Source of the DNA: Streptomyces sp. NBRC 109706
GTDB taxonomy: Bacteria > Actinomycetota > Actinomycetes > Streptomycetales > Streptomycetaceae
Assembly (NCBI RefSeq): GCF_000974485.1
Contig: NZ_BBOM01000012.1
Location: forward strand, 186,001 to 250,000
Length of the DNA: 64,000 nucleotides
Reading direction: 5' to 3'
The notes beneath the pieces are model-generated. The model was not told where the DNA came from. It ran no database searches and was given only the letters and a program-made list of their open reading frames with translations. Position numbers and translations under genes: made by a program. This document shows positions 8,996 through 17,698 of this stretch, one piece after another; position 1 is the first letter of the stretch, and every line of letters starts with the position of its first letter.

Positions 8996-9006
8996 CACTG
9001 CTACGC

Positions 9007-9390
9007 ATGGTGACCGAGAGAAGCCCGCTGAGGGCCTATATCGACGGCTGGCGCCGCCACGATGTGGCGGCGGTGCTTGGGGAGTTGACGGATGACTGCG
9101 TGGTGGTGGAGTGCTATGGCCCGGTGTATCGGGGCCTTCCTCGGGTGGAGCAGTGGATGCGCGCCTGGCTTGCCGCCGGTGGCACGGTGGACGGCTGGGA
9201 GATCACTTCGGAGGGAGTGGCCGGCGAGCTGGTGGTCGCCGAATGGCGTTTCTCCTGCACCTGGCAGGGCTCGGCGGCCTCCTTCGAGGGCGCCACCGTC
9301 GCCCGGCTCCGAGGCGGACGGATCAGCCGTCTGCGGGAGTACGAGACCTCCGCACCGCTCTACGACTGGACGGGCAGCTGGCGCGAATGA
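9007..9390 (+). CDS. NTF2-like (SnoaL-like) domain protein
   Basis: Encodes 127 residues from the ATG at 9007. The order is a first helix (LRAYIDGWRRHDVAAVLGELTDDCVV), then YGPVYRGLPRVEQWMRAW, then four strands ending in the conserved arginine-rich ARLRGGRISRLREYET, which is the standard NTF2-fold pattern of small cyclases, isomerases and ligand-binding proteins. No active-site set specific to one enzyme is recognisable. A perfect palindrome just upstream suggests repressor control. Alternative starts at 8968, 8977 or 9010 cannot be excluded. Confidence 0.75.
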   Translation: MVTERSPLRAYIDGWRRHDVAAVLGELTDDCVVVECYGPVYRGLPRVEQWMRAWLAAGGTVDGWEITSEGVAGELVVAEWRFSCTWQGSAASFEGATVARLRGGRISRLREYETSAPLYDWTGSWRE

Positions 9391-9447
9391 GACACGCCAG
9401 CGGCGAGGGGCGGCGCGCCGCTTCCGGGGGCGGGAGGGCCGCCCAGG

Positions 9448-10161
9448 TCAGCGGGCGTCGGGCCGCTCGCGGGTGCCACGGAGCAGCCCGGGGTCCGGAT
9501 CGGCGATCACGCGGCCGGGGTCCACCCCGGCGTAGCGGGCGAGGGCCGGCACATCGTGCCCCTGGAGCAACGGGAGGGCGTCGGCGATGCGTTCGTCGGG
9601 CCATTCCCACCAGGCGATCCGCCAGAGCAGTTTGCGGGTGTGCGAGTCGAACCGGTGGCGCACCACCCGGTTGTCGCCGACCACCACGGCATAGGGCGGC
9701 ACGTCCTTGGTGACCACGGCCCGGGCGCCGATGACCGCGCCGGTGCCTATCCGCACCCCGGGCATCACCACGGCCTCGTAGCCCATCCACACCTCGTGGC
9801 CGATCACGGTGTCCCCGGCGGGCGCCCAGGCATCGGCGGCGTCCGGAAAGAAGTTGAAGGGATAGGGCGTCACGGCGGTCATGTCGTGCCCGTGATTGCC
9901 GCCGAGCAGAAAGGAGACCCCGGAGGCGAACTGACAGAAGTTGCCCAGGACCAGCTTGTCGAGCCGCTGACCACGGTGCACCTCACGGTCGGCCGACGCA
10001 TAGCGGACCCGGCGGGCGAAGCTCTCCCCGTGGTGGAACCCGCTGTACCAGGAGTGCCGGCCGTCGGCCAGCGCGATCAGCGCGTGCTCGGCCACTTCCG
10101 GGTCGGTGTCGAGACGCTGAACCTCGTTGTAGTCGGCGAAGTTGATGGAGTTGGTGATCAC
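9448..10161 (-). CDS. CatB-related O-acetyltransferase (hexapeptide-repeat xenobiotic acetyltransferase family)
   Basis: Encodes 237 residues with the left-handed beta-helix of hexapeptide acetyltransferases: LVLGNFCQFASGV, then a loop with the catalytic-type histidine in GGNHGHDM, then repeated turns such as VIGHEVWMGYEAVVMPGVRIGTGAVIGARAVVTKDVPPYAVVVGDN. The C-terminal WWEWPDERIADALPLL block is typical of the virginiamycin/chloramphenicol (Vat/CatB) branch. It would transfer acetyl from acetyl-CoA to a hydroxyl of an antibiotic or similar small molecule in the cytoplasm. No cognate antibiotic can be named. The GTG start has little upstream RBS signal. Confidence 0.85.
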   Translation of the reverse strand: MITNSINFADYNEVQRLDTDPEVAEHALIALADGRHSWYSGFHHGESFARRVRYASADREVHRGQRLDKLVLGNFCQFASGVSFLLGGNHGHDMTAVTPYPFNFFPDAADAWAPAGDTVIGHEVWMGYEAVVMPGVRIGTGAVIGARAVVTKDVPPYAVVVGDNRVVRHRFDSHTRKLLWRIAWWEWPDERIADALPLLQGHDVPALARYAGVDPGRVIADPDPGLLRGTRERPDAR

Positions 10162-10286
10162 CCGTGTGACGTTAACAAGCCAATGCCCCCGGTGTTGAGA
10201 TGCGTACGGTGCCGGTTCCGAAGGGCGGGACGCCGCTGAGCGATCCCTCGTGGCGATCCGTCGCGGCTATCCGTCGCGGTGATCCG

Positions 10287-10787
10287 TCAGGGCGCGCGAC
10301 GGTCGTCCAGCCCGGCCTCCTTGGACGTGGCGATGGCCACCCGGTTCCATGCGTTGATGGACACCACCAGGGCGAGAAGCTGAGCCAGTTCGTCCTCGTC
10401 GAAGTGCCTGGCCGTCTCGGCGTAGACCGCGTCCGGCACCCCGTCGTCCAGGCGGGTGACGGACTCGGTGAAGGCCAGCGCGGCCCGCTCCCGCTCGGTG
10501 AAGAAGCGGCCGGCGTCCCGCCAGGTCGCCACCAGGGCGAGTCGTTCCGGGGACTCCCCGGCCTTGCCCGCGTCGGTGGTGTGCAGATAGAGGCAGTAGG
10601 CACAGCCGTTGATCTGGGAGGCACGTATCTGAACCAACTCGATCAGGGTGGCGTCCAGGCTCGTCCGAGCCGCCATCCCCAACTGGACAAGTGCCTGGCG
10701 GGCCTTGGGCAGACTCCGCGCGAAGTCGATCCGCCGCCCGGTGGTGTCGGTGGTGCTGGTGGTGCCAGTGGTGTCGGTGTGCGTCAT
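10287..10787 (-). CDS. Carboxymuconolactone decarboxylase/AhpD-family protein
   Basis: Encodes 166 residues. The AhpD core is clear: LIELVQIRASQINGCAYCLYLHT contains the redox CxxC followed by the conserved histidine, as in alkylhydroperoxidase-like proteins. The C-terminal LVVSINAWNRVAIATSKEAG completes the fold. Such proteins form disulfide-cycling oligomers that reduce peroxides or act in oxidative stress defence. The first 20 residues are a low-complexity Thr-rich run. It is divergent from KDPG aldolase across 243 bp. Confidence 0.88.
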   Translation of the reverse strand: MTHTDTTGTTSTTDTTGRRIDFARSLPKARQALVQLGMAARTSLDATLIELVQIRASQINGCAYCLYLHTTDAGKAGESPERLALVATWRDAGRFFTERERAALAFTESVTRLDDGVPDAVYAETARHFDEDELAQLLALVVSINAWNRVAIATSKEAGLDDRRAP

Positions 10788-11030
10788 GAGTCCAGGTTAG
10801 GAGCAGATGCGGCCCATGGCTTGGTCCACTTCGGCTCGTAGATCGTGGGCCAGTTCGCCGGGCAAGGGGCCGCGACCAGGGTCTGTTCCACCGGGCGGCC
10901 GAGCGGGCGACCGGCGAGGGGGACGTTGACATAGGCCCGCCGCGCTCCTAACGTTGCCGCGTTTTCGCACCGCCCGGCGCCGCGACCACCACGTGGCGTC
11001 GACCGCCGTAGCACTTCGCCTGGGGACACG

Positions 11031-11618
11031 ATGGACGCGACCGACCGCCTGCTCAACGCCCTGGCCGCCCAGCGGCTGTTGCCCGTGCTGCGCTCCGCCG
11101 ACCCTGCGGCGGCGGCCGATCGGACCAGGCGCCTGCTGGACGCGGGGTGCCGGGCGGTGGAGTTGACCACCTCCACCCCCGACTGGGCCGAAGCGCTCGC
11201 CGCGCTGAAGGCCGAGGGCCGGGGCCTGTTGGGCGTGGGCACCATCAGCACGGCCGAGCAGGCCGAGTCGGCCGTGCGCGCCGGGGCGGACTTCCTGGTG
11301 ACGCCGTTCCCCGCGCCCGCCGTGCGCCCGGTGGCCGCCGAGGCCGGCGTGGTGCTGATCGAGGGCGGCTTCACGCCCGGCGAGATCGCCGACGCGGCCG
11401 GCCGGGGCCCCGCCAAGGTCTTCCCCGCCCATGTCGGTGGCCCGAGGTTCCTCTCCTCGCTGCGCGCCGTACTGCCCGACGCCGTGCTGATCCCGACCGG
11501 CGGGATCTCCCTGGCGGAGGCCCCCTCCTATCTGAAGGCCGGTGCGCTGGCCGTGGGCATCGGCTCCGGACTCCCCGAGGATCCGGACGAGTTGGCCGAC
11601 GTCTTCCGCGCCGGCTGA
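11031..11618 (+). CDS. eda: 2-dehydro-3-deoxyphosphogluconate (KDPG/KHG) aldolase
   Basis: Encodes 195 residues, the normal length for this class I aldolase, which splits KDPG to pyruvate and glyceraldehyde-3-phosphate. The family residues are in place: LPVLRSADP at the N-terminus, the glutamate in VELTTST, GVGTI, FLVTPF, and the Schiff-base lysine in AKVFPAHVGGPRFL, then PTGGIS for phosphate binding. It converges with the MFS gene downstream; GC-rich inverted repeats overlap and follow its stop and could terminate transcription. No other Entner-Doudoroff gene is adjacent. Confidence 0.9.
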   Translation: MDATDRLLNALAAQRLLPVLRSADPAAAADRTRRLLDAGCRAVELTTSTPDWAEALAALKAEGRGLLGVGTISTAEQAESAVRAGADFLVTPFPAPAVRPVAAEAGVVLIEGGFTPGEIADAAGRGPAKVFPAHVGGPRFLSSLRAVLPDAVLIPTGGISLAEAPSYLKAGALAVGIGSGLPEDPDELADVFRAG

Positions 11619-11678
11619 GCCGGCCCGAGGCCCCCAGGCGACGGGCGGGCGGCGGGCGGACGGGCGGCGGGGGCCCGT

Positions 11679-13160
11679 TCAGCTCTCGGCGAGCCGGTCG
11701 TCACATGGCCGTTCGTCACTTGGCCGGGCGTCACATGGCCGGGCGGCGGGCCCGTGTCGGGGTGCGCCGCGCAGGTCAGGGGGCGCGTCCACCCGGCGCA
11801 GCCCCCGTATCGCCGACACGCTCAGCAGCGCCACGCACACCGCCAGGGAGACGAATCCCCCGGCCAGCAGCACCTGTTGGGCGCCGAACAGGCCGGCCGC
11901 CGGCCCGGCGAGGGCCTGTCCGACCGGCAGCATCACCAGCGAGCCGGCCACCTCGTACGCGTGGATGCGGTTGAGCACCGCGCCCGGCACCTGGGTCTGC
12001 ACGCTGGTCGCCCACATCACGCCCCAGAACGCCAGCGCCGCCCCCGCCAGCACCGAGGCGCCGGTGATCAGCGGCACCGGCAGGGCGGCTCCGATGGCGA
12101 CCGGTTGCGGGACGAAGCCGAACAGCGCGACGGCGCCGGCGCGCAGCGGGCGGACCGGTCTGATCCGCAGGGCCAGCAGGCCCCCCAGCACCATGCCCAC
12201 GCCCAGGCCCGAGTTGATCAGGCCATAGACGCGCTCGCCGTGTTCGTTGATGATCTCGGTCGCCGCCAGCGGCACCGAGGGGCCCCAGGCCGCGGCCATG
12301 AAAACCATCCAGATCACGATCACCCCCCACATCCAGCGACGTGCGGCGAACTCCCGCCAGCCCTCGACCAGATCGGCCCGGAACGCCGTGCGGTCGCCGC
12401 CCGGCGCCGACGACGTCCGGGGTCCGCGTGGCAGTCGCAGCGCGATCAGGCAGAGCGCGCTGACCAGGTAGGTGCCGGCGTGCACGGCGAAGACGCCGCC
12501 CGCCGAGGTGAGTCCGACCAGCACGCCGGCGGTGGCGGGGCCCAGCACCGCCATGCCGGACTCCGCCGTGCGCACGGCGGCGTTGGCGGCCTGCACATCG
12601 CGCGCGATCAGGGGGACGGTGCTGGCGACACCGGGTTGGAACATCGCGGCGCACACCCCGTTGATCACGCCGATCAGGCAGATGCTCCAGAGAGCGACAT
12701 GGCCGGTCAGGAACAGAACCGCGGTGATCGTCTGGGTGATGACGCGCACCAGGTCGGAGCCGATCATCAGCCTTCTGGTGTCGAAGCGGTCGGCGAAGAC
12801 CCCTCCGAAGATCACCAGTCCGGCGAAGCTGGCGGTGAACGACGCCATCGCCGCGCCGACCGCGCCCGCTCCGCCGCCCTCCCGCACCAGTCCGGCGGCC
12901 AGCGCCACGGGCAGCATCAGATCGCCGAGCTTGGCGACCGTCCGGGCCGTGAAGAACAGGGTGAAGTTGCGGCTCCAGAGCCCGACATCAGGCCCGGGAT
13001 CACGCCCGACGCCAGACCCGGGACCACGTCCGACGCCAGGTCCGACGCCAGATCCGACGCCCACGTCAACGGCCCCGGCCTCCGGCGGCCCGCCGCCGTC
13101 CGCCGCTGAGGCCGAGGCCGAGGGGCGGGGGTCCTGCCGTTCGGGTGATGGCGTGCTCAT
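11679..13160 (-). CDS. MFS transporter (macrolide-efflux-like)
   Basis: Encodes 493 residues with about twelve membrane segments from residue 65 onward. The loop between helices 2 and 3 (GGVFADRFDTRRLMIGSDLVR) carries the MFS motif A in the form seen in MefA/enterobactin-exporter-like proteins. Residues 1-60 are a disordered Gly/Pro/Ser-rich segment with internal GVG/GPG repeats, which is odd for a transporter and reflects short DNA repeats at about 13,000-13,065. It lies 51 bp downstream of the DHA2-type exporter on the same strand, so the two probably form an export operon. Substrate unknown. Confidence 0.83.
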   Translation of the reverse strand: MSTPSPERQDPRPSASASAADGGGPPEAGAVDVGVGSGVGPGVGRGPGSGVGRDPGPDVGLWSRNFTLFFTARTVAKLGDLMLPVALAAGLVREGGGAGAVGAAMASFTASFAGLVIFGGVFADRFDTRRLMIGSDLVRVITQTITAVLFLTGHVALWSICLIGVINGVCAAMFQPGVASTVPLIARDVQAANAAVRTAESGMAVLGPATAGVLVGLTSAGGVFAVHAGTYLVSALCLIALRLPRGPRTSSAPGGDRTAFRADLVEGWREFAARRWMWGVIVIWMVFMAAAWGPSVPLAATEIINEHGERVYGLINSGLGVGMVLGGLLALRIRPVRPLRAGAVALFGFVPQPVAIGAALPVPLITGASVLAGAALAFWGVMWATSVQTQVPGAVLNRIHAYEVAGSLVMLPVGQALAGPAAGLFGAQQVLLAGGFVSLAVCVALLSVSAIRGLRRVDAPPDLRGAPRHGPAARPCDARPSDERPCDDRLAES

Positions 13161-13211
13161 GATGTCACTATCTCCTCCTCTCCCCCGGCCCCCCCGTTCG
13201 TCCCGTCCCGG

Positions 13212-14684
13212 TCAGCCCCCGGCCCCCCGCTCGTCCCGCCCCGGCTCCAGCGGGGGCGCCGTGACATGCCCGTGCCTGGTGCACTGCGGCCTGGGCGCCT
13301 CCGCGCGCGGCAGCCCTCCGGGGACGGTGCACCAGGCCAGCAGTGCGCCCAGCGCCATCAGCCCGGCGCAGACCAGCACCGCGCGGCCGAACGCCACGTT
13401 CAGCGCCTCGGCCGACCGGTAGTCGCGCGTCGACAGCCCGACGAGCAGCGGCAACGCCGCCACGGCCAGCAGTTGGGCGACCCGCGCCGCCGCGTTGTTC
13501 ACCCCGCTGGCGATGCCGGCCCTGCGGTCGTCCACGGACGCGAGCACGGTGGCGGTCAGCGGCGCGACAAAGAGGCTGATGCCGAGCCCCTGGACGACCA
13601 GCGCCGGGAACACGTCCGGCCAGTAGGAACTCCCCGGGCTCACCCGACGCATCAGCACCAGCCCGACGGCGGCGACCAGCGGGCCGAGCGTCAACGGCAG
13701 CCGGGGCCCGATCCGCTGCGCCAGTTCGCCCGCCGGTCCCGACAGCGCGATCAGCAGCAGGGTGGTCGGCAGCGAGGCGACCCCGGCGGTCAGCGCGTCA
13801 TAGCCGAGTCCGTTCTGCAGCTGGGTGGGCAGCAGGAAGAAGATGCCTCCCAACGCGGCATAGAGGCAGAGCGTCACCAGATTGGTGGCGCTGAAAAGCC
13901 GGGACCGGAACACCGTCAGGGGCAGCATCGGATGGCGAGCACGGCGCTCCCGGGCCACAAAGGCGACGGCCAGCGGAACCCCGACCAGCAGCGGCCAGGG
14001 GACGCCGTCGATCAGGGCGTAGGTGAGTCCGCCCAGCGCCAGCGCGCCCAGCACCGCGCCCGGCACGTCGAATCGTCCGCCGGCCTCCCAGTCCCGGCTC
14101 TCCGGGACCCGCCGCGCCAACAGCGCGATCAGCAGGGCGAACGGGGCGTTGATCAGGAAGATCCACCGCCAGCCCGGGCCGTCCACCAGCCAGCCGCCGA
14201 GGAAGGGACCGCCCGCGGTGGCCACCCCGCCGAGCCCGGACCACAGGCCCACCGCCCTGGCCCGGTCGCGCTGCCGGAACGAGGACTGGATCAGGGCCAG
14301 CGAGCCGGGGGTCAGCAGCGCCCCGCCCATCCCCTGCAGGGCTCGGGCGGCGATCAGCGCCGGCCCGTTGGGCGCGATCCCGCAGAGCAGCGAGGCCAGC
14401 GCGAACCAGCCGACGCCCCAGAGGAAGACCCGACGCCGCCCGAAGCGGTCCCCGAGGCCACCGCCGAGCAGGATCAAAGCGGACAGCGTGAGCATGTAGG
14501 CGTTGAGCGTCCACTGCAGGGAGGACAGCGGAACGTCCAGGTCGGCGCCGATATGCGGGAGCGCCACGGTGACGATCGTGCCGTCGAGCATGGCCAGCCC
14601 CGATCCCAGCACGGCGCAGGCCAGTACCCAGCGGCCGGCCGCGCTGGCCACCGCCAGCTCACCGGCGGGGGGCACGTTCGCCAT
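13212..14684 (-). CDS. DHA2-family (14-TMS) MFS drug exporter
   Basis: Encodes 490 residues. Helix 1 carries the DHA2 signature LAMLDGTIVTVALP, followed by LQWTLNAYMLTLSAL, motif A GDRFGRRRVFLWG, and motif C in GLGGVATAGGPFLGGWLVD, all typical of EmrB/QacA proton antiporters. The DNA-encoded frame extends further upstream, but the ATG at 14684 has AGGAAGGAG at the right distance and begins the protein just before helix 1. It is first in an apparent operon with the MefA-like MFS gene and is divergent from the NACHT NTPase. Three 21-bp repeats lie 27 bp upstream of its start. Confidence 0.9.
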   Translation of the reverse strand: MANVPPAGELAVASAAGRWVLACAVLGSGLAMLDGTIVTVALPHIGADLDVPLSSLQWTLNAYMLTLSALILLGGGLGDRFGRRRVFLWGVGWFALASLLCGIAPNGPALIAARALQGMGGALLTPGSLALIQSSFRQRDRARAVGLWSGLGGVATAGGPFLGGWLVDGPGWRWIFLINAPFALLIALLARRVPESRDWEAGGRFDVPGAVLGALALGGLTYALIDGVPWPLLVGVPLAVAFVARERRARHPMLPLTVFRSRLFSATNLVTLCLYAALGGIFFLLPTQLQNGLGYDALTAGVASLPTTLLLIALSGPAGELAQRIGPRLPLTLGPLVAAVGLVLMRRVSPGSSYWPDVFPALVVQGLGISLFVAPLTATVLASVDDRRAGIASGVNNAAARVAQLLAVAALPLLVGLSTRDYRSAEALNVAFGRAVLVCAGLMALGALLAWCTVPGGLPRAEAPRPQCTRHGHVTAPPLEPGRDERGAGG

Positions 14685-14710
14685 GGTCCGCTCCTTCCTG
14701 GTCGCCGCCG

Positions 14711-14768
14711 CGCCGACCGCGTCAGCAGGAACGCCGACCACGTCAGCGGGAACGCCGACCGCGTCAGC
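14711..14768. repeat. Three 21-bp direct repeats upstream of the DHA2 exporter
   Basis: The unit CGCCGACCGCGTCAGCAGGAA occurs at 14711-14731, with two changes at 14732-14752, and as a 16-bp partial copy at 14753-14768. The 21-bp period places each copy on the same helix face. The block lies in the 282-bp divergent gap between the exporter and the NACHT gene, so an operator array is possible; slippage-derived repetition is the alternative. Confidence 0.6.
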
Positions 14769-14966
14769 CGCCTCGGCTGGCCGTCCCGCCCATGGCACCA
14801 CCGGTGCCCTCCCGGCGCACGCCGGCCGCGCGCTCCCGGGAGCGCCCCCGCATGCCCCGTGCACATGCGCGGAGGCAATCCCCGCATTCGCCCGCGCGTC
14901 TCCACGGCCCCGTCTACGCTGTCGCCTCCAGAGAACCACCAAGTGCCCACACACCATGGGGAGTAC

Positions 14967-17654
14967 GTGGACCCGGCAGTCATCGGGGTTCGCCTCACGT
15001 CGAATCTTGTCGCACCACTTATTCGCAATCTATTTCGAACCGAAGGGGTGGGCGCCGATCTGGTGCAGCACCCGGTTCGAATCAGCGCGCTGGTCTCCTT
15101 CAAGGGAGAGAAGCGCACCCTGACGGACGCGGACTTCACCCGCATCGCCGAAAAGCTGGTCGACCGGGCGGCGACGGCCACCGGGCTGTACGAACAGCTC
15201 CCCTCCTACGAGCTGAACGCCCTGGGCAACGCGGTGGCCAACTCCCTCCGCGCGTTGGGCGATCTGACCATGGACGATGTGCAGGCGGTCCGGCTCGGCC
15301 ATCGCGCGCTGGCCAGGGCGCTGCTCCGCGAGTCCCCCAGCGCCACCATCGGCCTCTCGACGGACGCCGTACTGCTCCACGAACGCATTCTGGAAACGGC
15401 CTGTCTGCATATCCTGCATTTCTTCACCCAGCGGTCCAGCTTTGTGCCCAGAACTCTGGTGGAGCACAGCCGTCAGATCGCCGAGCTTTCCGAGACGATC
15501 GACCGGCTGATCTCCCGCACCCCGGCCCCGGCGGACACTCCCTACGAAAGTCGCTATCTGTCCTATATGGCGGACAAGCACAGCGAGTTGAATGTGTTCG
15601 GGCTCGATCTGGTGCATTCCCCGCACAGCTGGCCGTTGGACAGCGCCTATCTGAGCCTGGAGGCGAGTACCCGTGCGCCGGGCCCGGGGCCGGGGCTGAT
15701 GCCGGCCGAGCAGGTGCTCTCCGGGCGCGACCGGGTGCTGCTGCGGGGCGTCGCCGGCTCGGGCAAGACGACGCTGATCCAGTGGCTCGCGGTGACGACG
15801 GCGGGGCGCAAGACCGGCGATCAGCTGCTCGATCTCTACGGTCTGGTGCCCTTTGTGCTGCCGCTGCGCACGCTGACCCGCGCGTCCGGCGCCGCGCTGC
15901 CGGGCCCGGACCGGTTTCTCGACGCGGTGGGCTGCACGATCGCCGGTGAACAGCCGACCGGCTGGGCCCATCGCGTACTGAGCGAGGGACGCGGCCTGTT
16001 GCTGGTCGACGGGATCGACGAGATCCCGGAGCACGAACGGCTCCAGGTCCGCACCTGGCTCCGCGATCTACTGCTCGGCTATCCGAGGAACCGCTGGCTG
16101 GTGACCTCGCGCCCCTCCGCCGTGCGGGACGACTGGCTGGCCGGCGAGGAGTTCACCGAGCTGGATCTGGCGCCGATGAGCCCGGACAACGTGGGGGCGT
16201 TCGTGCGCCGTTGGCATGTCGCCGCCGGCGCCGGGGACGCCCTGGCGCATTCGCTGCTCCAGGCGCTGCGCCGAAAGCAGGATCTCGGCCGGCTGGCGAC
16301 CAACCCGCTGATGTGCGCGTTGATCTGCGCGCTCCACCAGGAGCGGCGCGGCTATCTGCCCAACGGGCGCATGGAGTTGTACAGCGCCGCGCTCTCCATG
16401 CTGCTGGCGCGCCGGGACCGGGAGCGTGGCATCGTCGCCCCCGAACGGCTGGTGATCAGCGAGGCGCACCAGATCCAGCTGCTCCAGCGGCTCGCCTACT
16501 GGATGATCCGCAACGAGCGTTCGGAGATGGACCACGCGGACGCGGTGACGCTTCTCGACCGTGCCCTCCCGGCGCTGCCGGTGCTGGCCGAACGGTCGGA
16601 CAGCGAGACGATCTTCCGTCATCTCCTCAACCGCAGCGGTCTGTTGCGGGCGCCGAGCGTCAGCACGGTGGACTTCATCCACCGCACCTTCCAGGACTAT
16701 CTCGGCGCCAAGGCCGCCGTGGAGGAGCTGGACTTCGATGTGCTGGTCAGCAACGCGCACCTGGACCAGTGGGAGGACGTCATCCGCATGTCCATCGCCC
16801 ACGCCCGGCCGGCCGAACGCGCCAAGCTGCTGACGTCGCTGCTGAACCGGGGCGACGAGGGGCCCGACCCGGGCCACCGGCTCCATCTGCTGGCGGCGAC
16901 CTGTCTGGAGCACGCCACCGAACTGGACCCCACCGTGCACCGTGAGGTTCAGCAACGTGCTGCCGCGCTGATCCCGCCGCGCTCCAGGGACCAGGCCAGG
17001 GCGATGATCGAGGTCGGCCCGGTGGCCCTCGAACTCCTCCCGGGGCCCGAGGGGTTGACCGTCGAGGAGTGCTACCACACCGTGCTGACGGCGGCCGGGA
17101 TCGCCACCGACGCCGCGATCCCCGTGCTCGCCCAGTACTGTCTGACCGCCGATCCCCGGGTGCGGGAGCTGCTGGTGCGGTCCTGGAGCCGCTTCGACAC
17201 GGTGCGGTACGCGGCCGAGGTGGTCTCCCAGGTCGACGACGGGGACCTCTACTTCCCTGTCTCGCATCCGGCGCAGGTGCGCGCCCTGGCGGCCCACGGC
17301 GGGCGCCACCGGATCGCGGTCACCGGCGGGTTCCCGCTCCAGGAGTGCGCGCCGCTGTGCCACGCCCGCCGGGTCACCCATCTGCGGCTGACCGCCGAGA
17401 CGGAGCTGGACGCGGCCGCGCTGTCCTGCTTCCGCGATGTCCACCAGATCACCGTCGGGCCGGCGACCGCCCTGCTCGATCTCGGTGAGTTCGCCGAACT
17501 GCCCTCGTTGCGCTCACTCCATGTCTCGCCGGCCACGGCGCTGCTCGGCGAGGACGCCCTGCCGCGCCATGTCCGTGTCGAGGTCCACGAATCGCTCTCC
17601 CTCGCGGGACAGGACCTCGGCCAGGAGCTGTCCGCCGCGCCCGTCCTGGGCTAG
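14967..17654 (+). CDS. NACHT-domain NTPase with helical N-terminal domain, NLR-like
   Basis: Encodes 895 residues. Residues 1-240 are mostly helical and fit the NACHT-associated N-terminal helical domains of actinobacterial proteins. The NTPase has Walker A GVAGSGKTT near residue 261, Walker B LLLVDGIDEIP near 347, and a sensor-like RNRWLVTSRPS near 373. A winged-helix/helical region follows with FIHRTFQDYLGAKAAVEEL near 571, then an alpha-helical segment, and a short leucine-rich stretch (LPSLRSLHVS) near the end. Bacterial NACHT proteins are known in antiphage defence and in signalling. No effector nuclease or protease motif is visible. GTG at 14967 follows GGGGAG; GTG at 14943 is an alternative. 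Confidence 0.85.
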   Translation: MDPAVIGVRLTSNLVAPLIRNLFRTEGVGADLVQHPVRISALVSFKGEKRTLTDADFTRIAEKLVDRAATATGLYEQLPSYELNALGNAVANSLRALGDLTMDDVQAVRLGHRALARALLRESPSATIGLSTDAVLLHERILETACLHILHFFTQRSSFVPRTLVEHSRQIAELSETIDRLISRTPAPADTPYESRYLSYMADKHSELNVFGLDLVHSPHSWPLDSAYLSLEASTRAPGPGPGLMPAEQVLSGRDRVLLRGVAGSGKTTLIQWLAVTTAGRKTGDQLLDLYGLVPFVLPLRTLTRASGAALPGPDRFLDAVGCTIAGEQPTGWAHRVLSEGRGLLLVDGIDEIPEHERLQVRTWLRDLLLGYPRNRWLVTSRPSAVRDDWLAGEEFTELDLAPMSPDNVGAFVRRWHVAAGAGDALAHSLLQALRRKQDLGRLATNPLMCALICALHQERRGYLPNGRMELYSAALSMLLARRDRERGIVAPERLVISEAHQIQLLQRLAYWMIRNERSEMDHADAVTLLDRALPALPVLAERSDSETIFRHLLNRSGLLRAPSVSTVDFIHRTFQDYLGAKAAVEELDFDVLVSNAHLDQWEDVIRMSIAHARPAERAKLLTSLLNRGDEGPDPGHRLHLLAATCLEHATELDPTVHREVQQRAAALIPPRSRDQARAMIEVGPVALELLPGPEGLTVEECYHTVLTAAGIATDAAIPVLAQYCLTADPRVRELLVRSWSRFDTVRYAAEVVSQVDDGDLYFPVSHPAQVRALAAHGGRHRIAVTGGFPLQECAPLCHARRVTHLRLTAETELDAAALSCFRDVHQITVGPATALLDLGEFAELPSLRSLHVSPATALLGEDALPRHVRVEVHESLSLAGQDLGQELSAAPVLG

Positions 17655-17698
17655 CCATAGCAACAGCCACAGCCACAACGGGGGTCACCGCGGCGGGT

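Noticed and set aside
8968..9006. GTG/ATG starts upstream of 9007 for the NTF2-like gene
   Set aside because: They would place a perfect operator-like palindrome inside the coding region, and the extra residues are not family-like.
13266..14966. Upstream extension of the NACHT frame by 567 codons
   Set aside because: Antisense to the DHA2 exporter and without conserved sequence; the protein-like sequence begins near 14967.
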